A stretch of 64,000 nucleotides of DNA from Quercus robur (Eukaryota > Streptophyta > Magnoliopsida > Fagales > Fagaceae): NCBI RefSeq assembly GCF_932294415.1, contig NC_065545.1, forward strand, positions 19,224,857-19,288,856. The letters are read 5' to 3'. Of the stretch, positions 55,985 to 64,000 are shown piece by piece. Under the pieces are notes generated by a model. The model did not search any database, was not told the DNA's origin, and was given only the letters and a program-made list of their open reading frames with translations. The position numbers were made by a program, and so were the translations under genes. The first letter of the stretch is position 1. The number at the start of each line of letters is the position of its first letter.

Positions 55985-56560
55985 TTAAAGCATTAAAATT
56001 AAGTGATCGAGAGCAAAGTTACAAATATCTTGCCACCCAGTTTTAGAGGGAAAAAAAAAAAAATCAAGGCTGAAGTGAAGACTACCAAATACATACATTT
56101 CCTTAAAGTCCATTTGTGATTTGACTAGCCAGTGAGCCACTCTATTTGCACTTCTAGTCTTAAGGTCCATTTGACATGATCTAGAATCAGTTTTCTATGA
56201 TAACTTTCTTTAGTTGTTTATCCTTAGCCAGTTAAAGAGTCTATGATAACTTTCTTTAGTTGTTTATCCTTAGCCAGTTAAAGAGCCCAAAAGTTTCAGC
56301 AATATACATAAGATTTGAATTTTGAGCCCAAAAGATGGCTTTGGCCTATGCTGCTTCAACCTTCAGGTTGCATTTTGGAATTTGTGTAGCCCAACCCTAC
56401 CTGATTCTGTCACTCCAATCACCAAGCACAGCTGTGATACCTGCCTTATTGACTCCAATGCTGCATCACAGTTTGACTTCCAAAATTTCTCACGTGGCTT
56501 GGCCCAATCTCATACTAGGCATTGCTATGATTACATTCGAATCAAAATTCCTTAGGTGGA
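55985..56560 (-). pseudogene. Degraded LINE RNase H fragment
   Basis: Reading leftward, the minus strand gives a broken RNase H-like block with a WAKP motif and NCDAA (near 56460-56520), then stops and frame changes. RSANRVAHWLVKSQ follows near 56100-56150, the typical end of a plant LINE RNase H. The two parts are separated by a 46-bp tandem duplication (56194-56285). There is no usable ORF. Confidence 0.5.
56194..56285. repeat. Perfect 46-bp tandem duplication
   Basis: TCTATGATAACTTTCTTTAG through GCCAGTTAAAGAG occurs at 56194-56239 and again at 56240-56285 without a mismatch. Confidence 0.9.
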
Positions 56561-56684
56561 TTACATTAAAAAAAATGGATACATCTATATCTATATAATA
56601 TTTAAAAGTTAAAGTGTAGCATTTATTCTTACTACACTCCTATTGAGCCACGTCACTACATCAACATAGCATTTTAGTTCACTT

Positions 56685-56826
56685 AGTCTATTTCGGTCCA
56701 CTAGGTTTATTTGGTCCATCTCAGTCTATTCGGTCTACTTCAGTCCAATTAGGTCCACCTTGGTTCATTTCAGTCCACTTTAGTCTACTTCTGTCAATTT
56801 GATCCACTTCAGTCCATTTCAGCCCA
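56685..56826. repeat. Degenerate 9-10 bp minisatellite (TTCAGTCCAC type)
   Basis: About fourteen diverged units of TTCAGTCCAC/TTCGGTCTAC follow each other. The sequence just before (CTATATCTATATAATATTTA) is also a frequent plant repeat word. No ORF. Confidence 0.6.
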
Positions 56827-57279
56827 ATCCCTACGCATTTCACAGGTTAGAGACTAATTACATATATTGCCATCAAGATTTAACCACAATTTTGAAATTT
56901 CATTATATTCATCGCATCACATGATTTCTTGGGCCTCGTCTTATTATTCTTAGGGCCATTTGTCATCTCGTCTATCTTAGGAGGATGTATCTCTTGGATC
57001 AACTAGGTCCGGTCCCAAAGTCTCTAACTGTCCTTTTGTTTCTCTGTTTTAATATTTCATCCAACTTTTAAAGCTCTTATGATAGAGGAACGTGTGATGA
57101 TCACTACTAAATCTCTTTACCATTTCGAGTGTTTTCGCAAATTATAATGAATAGTGATTTGAAGTTTAGATTAATAAAAAAATTTGAACAATGAATTATA
57201 GAGTTTTTCCCCTCTCTAACAGCTCCAAATTTCAACTTTAGCCTTAAAGATGTTTACAATGTTTGACAATTTGTGCTAA

Positions 57280-57590
57280 GAGAGCTTTAAGGATCTTAGA
57301 ACACTTTTCTGGTTGTGCTAATGCACCACCAGAGGCACCCTATATGTGTTAAAAAGAGTTTTAAGGCTCTTAAAGCACTTTTTTGGCAGTACCAGATACA
57401 GTATACGTTGCAAATGTTTTACTACTAAAAGAGATTTAAGGATCTTAAAAAAGAACCTTTTCTGGCTATGCTAATGCACTACCAGAGGCACCCTATATGT
57501 TCTAAAAGAGTTTTAAGGCCCTTGAAGCACTTTGTTTTGACAGTGTTCATATATATACACACGCTATATTTTAAAAGTTTTACTATTTAC
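57280..57590. repeat. Four-unit array with A-B-A-B order, unit about 75 bp
   Basis: Units start near 57283, 57357, 57431 and 57508 with (A)G(C/T)TTTAAGGATCTTA or GTTTTAAGGCTCTTAAAGCA. Units 1 and 3 share CACCAGAGGCACCCTATATG or a one-base variant. Units 2 and 4 share AGTTTTAAGG followed by AAGCACTTT and lack that block. So a 75-bp unit was duplicated, diverged, and then the pair (about 149 bp) was duplicated again. Confidence 0.7.
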
Positions 57591-57599
57591 GTACACAAG

Positions 57600-58805
57600 G
57601 TGTTTAGTTGCATCCAAAGCTTCAAAAAATGAATACTATTTATTTATTTATTTATTTTTTTGAGAAAGAATACTAGTATTTATTTTGGTAATTTATTATT
57701 TGCACGTGATAATAATAGACGAACCCAATGTAAACTTCCTTAACATTAATGCATATACAGAGAAGAAGTCATTTTGATACATGATTTTAAAAACATAGAT
57801 AACAATCACTTAAATGAAATAGTATATTTTCCTCAAAGAAAAAAAAATAGTCTAGAATTAGAAAGAAACTGTGTAAAGTAGTTGCTTCCAATGTTTGACA
57901 AACTTTTTTTCTTTTTTTTTGGATAACCCAATGTTTGGCAAACTTCATTCTTTGGCAAAATAAAAAGAAATAACTCCTAAAAATACATTCCTTAATTTGG
58001 CAAACAAAATAAAGACGGTAAGGGAGATTTAAAATAAATAAATAAATCAATAAAAAACATGGATAGGATTTGGGGAATAGGATTGAAAACCTCAATAATA
58101 ATTTTTGTGGCTAAATGGCTGTGTGAAAAGCCTTATTATTTATTGTTTGGCAAAGTTTATTTCCTTTAATAAAATTCCCTTACACGATAACTTGTGGGCG
58201 TATGCAATTGACCACTAAAGTAATTGGAATCATTGTTGGCATATCTTATTGAAATAATAGTTTATTATGTGGAGTCGTGGAAAGGATAGCACGATGGTTA
58301 TATACCCTATTTCCTTCTCCAATTAATTACTTAGCCAATAGCAATCATACAGTGAATATTATTATAAATCATAATCAAATAATATAATCTTAAGAGATAA
58401 AAATAAAAAATAAAAAATAAAAAGTCCGCATGCAATGAGTCTTTCATCAATAACACCTATCTCTGTTGGTATTTTATAAATAAATTTTCAACTGAATAAA
58501 GTATATATGTATAATTTAAACATCTAGTGTTTAAAACGTGAAAATAAAAATGAATTATTAATATTATGTGTTGTCGTGTAGACGTACGGTAATATGATAT
58601 ACATGGACTCGAGTCATATATGCTAACCTTGGTACTGGGTAGCTACTAGCTAGCCAACGTATAGAACTATTATTCCCTGTAGAAAAAAAGAAAAAACAAG
58701 TTGTAAATAAATAATGTTTGACTTTGAGTGTGTTGATTTGACTGATGAAAATGATGGATTTATTGAAATAAATAACTTAAAAAAAAGAAGAAGGTATTTT
58801 TGAAT
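57600..58805. other. Intergenic, no gene recognised
   Basis: AT-rich with short AAAT and TTTA repeats (57640, 58035, 58400). No coding signature. Confidence 0.4.
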
Positions 58806-59150
58806 GGACAAAATTTAGATACAAAATTATTTATAAGCAAATTAAATGTTACAATTTTACTAAATAAATCAAATTTTGTGTAAATTGATATTATTTACTA
58901 TATGATCTATAAGTTATTATTTTATGTATAATTTTAAATTATAAAAACTTGTAATTTAAACAATTTATTAATGACATAGTTATTGGTCTTTAATTTTTTA
59001 GAAATTTTGCGAGTATAGAAGATATAAGAAAAAGATGTAATCTAATAGTGAATTTGTCAAAATTTACATTCAATAAAAAAATATTAAGTAAGGTTATAGT
59101 TTAAGATTACAATTAATTTTGTAACTAAATTTTATTCTTTTTTAATATGA
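58806..59150. mobile_element. MITE, second copy of the 13978-14382 family, reverse orientation
   Basis: TTTACTATATGATCTATAAG near 58897 is the reverse complement of a block in the first copy. The right end (GTTATAGTTTAAGATTACAA, then TTTTGTAACTAAATTTT) matches the reversed left end of that copy. The left end (AAATTTAGATACAAAATT) matches its reversed right end. It is more eroded than the first copy. Confidence 0.55.
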
Positions 59151-59241
59151 AAAAAATGGAACATTGAAACTGATCCTATAGCTTAAAGGATTGATTACTT
59201 AAACTCTAAAGTTTATGAGGGGGCAAAACCGATCCAATAGC

Positions 59242-59340
59242 AAATTGGGCTAGGCCATGCTCAATGCAAGTTGTCTCTACCTTCTCTACCAAATTGGGCT
59301 AGTCCATGCTCTATGCAAGTTTGCCCTACCTTCTTAGGCC
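59242..59340. repeat. Tandem duplication, unit about 49 bp
   Basis: AAATTGGGCTAGGCCATGCT at 59242 recurs as AAATTGGGCTAGTCCATGCT at 59291. Both copies continue with (C)TATGCAAGTT-like and CTACCTTCT words. Confidence 0.75.
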
Positions 59341-59370
59341 CTTTTTGTTGTAACAAACTTTCCCACCTTA

Positions 59371-60102
59371 GGGTCCGTTTGGTTGGAGAATTGGAAAAGT
59401 GGGAGGATATAAAAGATTTAGTTTTCCCTTATGTGTGTTTTGTTGGAGGGGTGAAAAGGTAGGAGGGTGGAAAGCTTTTTTGTTTGGCTGGAGAGAAAAA
59501 GGGAAGGATGGAAAATGTAGTTTATATAAATTGACTATTATGTCATTGTTATATAATATATAAGAAATATATATATTTACACTCATTAAATAATATAAAA
59601 ATTAACACAAATATATGTAAATTTATATTAATTATTTTATTATTATAATAATTTAAAATTTATGGCTCGGCTTATTACCTAAGAAGACAATTTCAACCAA
59701 AAAATAAAAAACAAAATAGAATGACATAACAAACAACTATTGGTTTGGACTTTTTGTGTCTATTGTTTAGTTATATTATATACGTGCTGTGTGAAGACAT
59801 TTGTGAATAATGGAAAAAATAATAATAATGATCATTCACAGGTGAGATGAATAAAGTGAGAGGTAGATGAGATGAATAAAGTGAAAGTATTTGTGTAAAG
59901 TACATCATTTAGTACTTTTTCCTCTCTATTTTCCTCTCAAATTGGGAGGATAAAGAAATGTGGGCTCGGAGGGAAAATTTTCCTCCCCATTTTCTCTCTC
60001 TTATTTTCTTTCCTAAACCATACAGTGGAAAATGCAATTTTCCACCCTATTTTCCTCTCCCTCTTTTCCATCCTCTTTGTTTCACCCCAACTAAACATAC
60101 CC
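59371..60102. mobile_element. PIF/Harbinger-like (Tourist-type) element, 732 bp
   Basis: Left end GGGTCCGTTTGGTTGG and right end CCAACTAAACATACCC are imperfect inverted repeats of the GGG(C/T)CTGTTTGG type. TTA is present directly outside both ends (59368-59370, 60103-60105), as expected for the 3-bp target of this superfamily. Subterminal GGGAGGATAAA/TTTTCCTCCC words also face each other. No transposase ORF. Confidence 0.7.
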
Positions 60103-60114
60103 TTAGTTTATTTT

Positions 60115-60345
60115 ATGCCACACACATCAAATCTCTCTTCCAAGTTTATATCACAAATATTGTGTCACAATGATATATTAAATTTCTCTTACAAGAAAGT
60201 GGGTATATTTAATATATCACCGGACACATCAATTCTCTCTTGCAAATCTATGTCACAAATATTGTGTGACTTGTATCATAATGATATATCAAATTTCTCT
60301 CATAAGAAAGTCGGTATATCAAATCTCTCTCACAAGGGAGATTTA
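60115..60345. repeat. Two-copy tandem repeat of about 105 bp
   Basis: ACACATCAA(A)TCTCTCTT starts units near 60122 and 60224. Both contain TCACAAATATTGTGT and ATGATATAT(T/C)AAATTTCTC. A third, partial unit (TATATCAAATCTCTCTCACA) follows. No ORF. Confidence 0.6.
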
Positions 60346-61837
60346 ATATATCACTGTGATTCTAAATACTTGTTACTCCTTCTAGAGGCTCCTATATTGG
60401 GAGGCTGCATAGGAGGCTCTAGAAGGTTGAGAGGGTTGATTTTTCAAGCATTATTCAATAATAGTTGAGTTGCCAAAAAGGGGGGAAAGGGATAGATTTC
60501 CTGGAAGGGACCTCCTTGACTGGTGTATGATGTGCGGTGTGCCCGCCTTCACTCACTAGTCAAATGTCAAACTTGCTGGCTGGGCTCAAAGCCCTAGCAA
60601 AGAGCAATCAAGCTTCAGACTCCATAGATTTTTGTCAACTACCAAAAATCCCACTCTCAATACCTACCCTCTCCTGATCTCACACCTGCTCTAGAAACTA
60701 TTCCTAAGAAACAAACACCCATCACTTTCCAATCTCGTCTCCCTCTCCACCAACTACCTAGACTCTTCTTTCATGGTTTCTTGATCAAAGTTCCCATAAA
60801 CATATGATGTTTATAATCATGTACCTGGGGATCGATCTGCATAGTTTTATTTTGTATTTTGAAATCTACATCATAGTTGAGGTTGTTATAGGACTTATGG
60901 CCATAACACTTAGTGGGGGTGGGTTTAATTATTAATCAATCAATATAATATCATGGATTGGAATCAAAGTTTGCAAATCGTGACAAGACAAAAGTTGGAA
61001 ATGAATGAAAGCTTTCTCCTTTTACTTCGTTGGGAAAGTCTTTCAGAAATCTTGAATTTTGACCCATATAAATTAGCCGACAGAATTAAAGTTTATTAAT
61101 CAAAATTATCTAGCAACCATAGGTTAATTTATTTAAATCATGAATTAACAATTCAATTATCGTTATCTCACGTTTTAAACACATGGGGTATTTTCTTTTA
61201 TTTAATTAACCAAGATATCCTAGCATCATGAAGGGATAAAGCAATTCACAATTGGAAACTTAGAAATTTTATTTTTTCAATTTACTAGTTGACTTGAGTT
61301 TCTCACCTTCTTGATGTAATTCTGAAGAAAACAGCCTTCATAGTTTTGATACAATGAATTGGACGTATATTCAAATTGAGTATTTATTGTAATTTACATT
61401 TTACAAAAATAGTTTGATGTTGACAAATGAGAAGATGACAACCAAGAGATCTAAACAATTTAGACATGAGCATAAAATGACGTCACCATGTCATCACAAC
61501 ATATGTCTAGATGCATGTTAGAAATAACTTTGTTAACACCGCCGTCGGGAAGAAAATATACATATGAACTCTGAATCACGACTTTTGGTTGACCGAAAGC
61601 TCTATTTTTTTTTTTGGTCCACTTATAATTCACATAATATTAGTTTTTTAATTTTAATAATTAGACAAACCTTATGTGAATTCTTATATTTTGGTTAATA
61701 TAGACTTATAAAATAATTCTTGAAAAAATATTAAACTTTTGAGTTTGTTTTGTACTGATTCTTTTTTTGAGAAGATGTACTCATTCTTACATATTCTTAT
61801 ACACACATTTACGTGAAAATAATAAATTATTACATTA
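60346..61837. other. Intergenic, no gene recognised
   Basis: No coding motif or RNA gene is seen. A slightly GC-richer stretch at 60480-60780 reads like repeat-derived DNA but I could not classify it. Confidence 0.35.
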
Positions 61838-62037
61838 GTGTCTGTTTAAGAACAACTTATTTAATTAAAACTGAAAATTTTTTATTGAAATTACCATAGA
61901 TAAAACTAAAAAGTAGTTAAAATAGTATAGTAAAACCCATAAATAGTACCAAAAAGTGTAATGAGACCCATGAATAGTAGTAAAAATAAACTAAATGATA
62001 AAAAAACAGGCTTTTTAAACCAATGCCAAACGCATAC
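61838..62037. mobile_element. Tourist-like MITE, 200 bp, copy 1
   Basis: The ends GTGTCTGTTTAAG and GCCAAACGCATAC are degenerate inverted repeats flanked by TTA (61835-61837) and TAA (62038-62040). The interior words AAAACCCATAAATAGTACC and GAGACCCATGAATAGTA recur in reverse complement in the copy at 62816-63015, which has the same length. Confidence 0.65.
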
Positions 62038-62815
62038 TAAAAATTTGTGCTCCTTTTATTAATTTTAAATATATATATATATATATATATTTATCACTTT
62101 TGAAATGTTATAATAAGTTATTTTTTCTCTTAATTAAAACTCTTGCTTTCTATATTTTTATTTATTTAAATTATTTACATTTGATTGCCTTTTATAGATT
62201 TTTAGTCATTAAAAGACATTGATAAAATAAAAAGAAATATTTATTTTATTTAATGAAGTGTAATAATAACATATTAATTATGATATAAATCATAAAAGAA
62301 TTATGTAAAGAAAATCCATTAAAAAGAAAAGAAAAAAAAATTAAGGAGAGAGAGAGAGAGAGATTTATTATCAATCAAAGGGGTATATGAATTTTGGGTG
62401 GAGGACAATTTCCCATCCTTAACCCTTAACTTCGTCCTTGGTTGGCTTAATGGTTCTGAAACGAGGTCTAGCTAGGATTGTTAAAAGACTCGTTCGAAAA
62501 ACCATGTGCTCTACTCAAATTGACCTATCAAGATTTGAGTAGTTTTGATGATATATTGTGGTTGGCATTGGATTGAAGTCTCCAAAAATTGATCCTTTCA
62601 ATTTGAGTGTTGATTTTCTTGTAGTGAAATATGATGCAACTGAACCAATTGGCAAAGATCTTAAAGGGCTTTCAAATTAGGTGGAGGTCTCTTGTTACCC
62701 TTCGTTGTCCATCATTGTCGGTTTTTGATTGAATTTGACCACCACACATGAAAGACCAAACAATTGTGATCATGGTTGTTTGTGGTGAATTGTGATTTTT
62801 GCTATTCTCCACTTA

Positions 62816-63015
62816 CACACTGTTTGGCAAAAATTATTTTTGCCAACTTATTTTACTATTCAACTTATTTTTGCTACTATTTATGAGTTCTACTGTACTT
62901 TTTGGTACTATTCATGGGTCTCACTGTTCAATTTTAGCTAACTTTTACCTTTATCTACAATACTTTAGCAAAAAATTTTCAATTTCAGCAAAATAAGCAG
63001 ATCCCAAACATACCA
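62816..63015. mobile_element. Tourist-like MITE, 200 bp, copy 2 (inverted relative to copy 1)
   Basis: The ends CACACTGTTTGGC and CCAAACATACCA are flanked by TTA on both sides (62813-62815, 63016-63018). The interior TACTATTCATGGGTCTCACT is the reverse complement of the matching block in copy 1. Confidence 0.7.
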
Positions 63016-63424
63016 TTAACCAGGTTGGTTTGAGATGCAACTTAAGACCTAAACCACCTTGACTTAAAGCTTTCAAGAGATTCCTCCCTATCATACAAGA
63101 CTATATACTATGCATCGGATGTATGTTTCCTCCCTATCGTATGGGGACCACCTCTATGTAAGAGGAAGGAAACATGCATTCAATATGATATATTTTATTG
63201 TTATAAAGGATGGGAGCCACATACACCTAAGGAATAATGAGATGATTTTAAAAGTTTGACCAACAAAAATAATTGAATTTTTGCTCAATAGTTTAAATAG
63301 ATAATATCATAATAGTATACCAAATTATCATTTAACTTGTACTAATGTAATGAGGCCAAATTGGCCATTTACTACTTTTCGTGGAAATTATTAGTAACAT
63401 ACCACTGTTTACAAAATAAGTAGC

Positions 63425-63750
63425 AATATACAACTTTTTTGAAACTCAAGTTCATGAAACTCGAGTTTGTTATGTAAATCGAGTTTTAAACACTCGAGTT
63501 TCATAAAAAAATCTTGTGTTGATGTGGATTTTTTTATTGAAAAAATGCCACATGGAACTCAAGCTTGGTAAACTTGAGTTCCATGCAACACAATACTCAA
63601 TCTAATCAAGCTCGAGTTATCTGTAAATACAAAACTTGAGCGTAATGCTCTTCTTCTTTTTTTTCTTTTATGGTACTCGAGCTTACCACGCTTAAGTTCC
63701 TTGTAATATGGAACTCAAGTTTCGCAAGCTTGAGTTCCTTATACTTTTTT
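63425..63750. repeat. Cluster of CTCGAGTT/AACTCAAG palindromic words
   Basis: About a dozen variants of ACTC(G/A)AGTT in alternating sense occur in roughly 320 bp, for example CATGAAACTCGAGTTTG, CACTCGAGTTTCAT, GGAACTCAAGCTTGG and AACTTGAGTTCCAT. Neighbouring units can pair with each other, giving several possible stem-loops. Confidence 0.6.
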
Positions 63751-64000
63751 TTTTCAATAATCAACAAATAAACATAAATATAAAAATAAGTAATTTTTTT
63801 TCATTTGAATGCACAAACATATGTTTTTATTTATTTAAATGGAAGAATTATAAAATATATAAATTTTAATTTCAAAATATTAATTTTTAGGCCACTCATA
63901 CCCCTTGTTCATTCATTTTTAACACACTCATCAATTTCTAACTTCTTGGACGCGTTATGGTCAAATTGGTTAAAATATTGGGGGTTAGAATGAGAAATTA

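Noticed and set aside
56560-56690. Possible Helitron 5' end (CTATATCTATATAATATTTA)
   Set aside because: No matching 3' hairpin with CTRR end or Rep/helicase sequence was found nearby.
1-64000. CRISPR arrays, bacterial operons, riboswitches or a prophage
   Set aside because: The window is plant nuclear DNA. Direct repeats found are minisatellites or transposon parts, without regular unique spacers.

Overview
This is nuclear DNA from a dicot plant, probably a woody one. The sequence is AT-rich and gene-sparse, genes are split by GT-AG introns, and repeats include hAT, PIF/Harbinger-like, SINE, LINE and Ty3/gypsy-Tat families. The protein-coding genes match well-known Arabidopsis families. I cannot name the species; Fagaceae is only a guess from the look of the repeats.

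Layout. The last exon of a WD40 (LEC14B-type) gene lies at 617-808 (+). A 3-kb hAT-like element made of two facing minisatellite arms follows (1452-4467), then mostly empty DNA with recent tandem duplications. A single-exon secreted LRR protein gene lies at 9045-10244 (-). From 16.2 to 19.2 kb an old terminal-inverted-repeat element holds two younger hAT-like insertions. A six-exon histidine phosphotransfer (AHP) gene lies at 19769-22151 (-). A nine-coding-exon ATG18g-like autophagy gene with a BCAS3 domain lies at 26145-32876 (-); its introns carry SINE and LINE fragments. A hAT MITE (34484-35096) and a solo LTR (35336-36152) follow. A seven-coding-exon receptor-like cytoplasmic kinase (RLCK VI/RBK type) lies at 38034-40419 (-), with a 5' UTR exon to about 41280 and one GC-AG intron.

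The most striking object is a very young Ty3/gypsy Tat-lineage LTR retrotransposon at 45652-55903. Its LTRs are 644 bp and differ at one base, and it has GTTTT target duplications. Gag-pol is on the minus strand and carries one in-frame stop inside the second RNase H domain. On the opposite strand, between pol and the 3' LTR, sits a complete-looking spliced gene: TATA box, 5' UTR intron, four phase-consistent coding exons, Transposase_28-like domain and coiled coil. The antisense gene, its spacer and the inner half of the LTR are saturated with the pentamer CGTCA/TGACG, while gag-pol is not. From 55.9 to 64 kb I see no gene, only a LINE fragment, minisatellites and MITEs.

The genes serve separate cell functions (cytokinin phosphorelay, autophagy, Rop/kinase signalling, cell-wall LRR), so they are neighbours rather than a pathway. 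The order WD40-LRR-AHP-ATG18g recalls two Arabidopsis blocks (At4g03020-At4g03010 and At1g03440-At1g03430-At1g03380), which suggests old conserved synteny. Exon boundaries were assigned by eye from reading frame, splice consensus and family similarity. No search was run.
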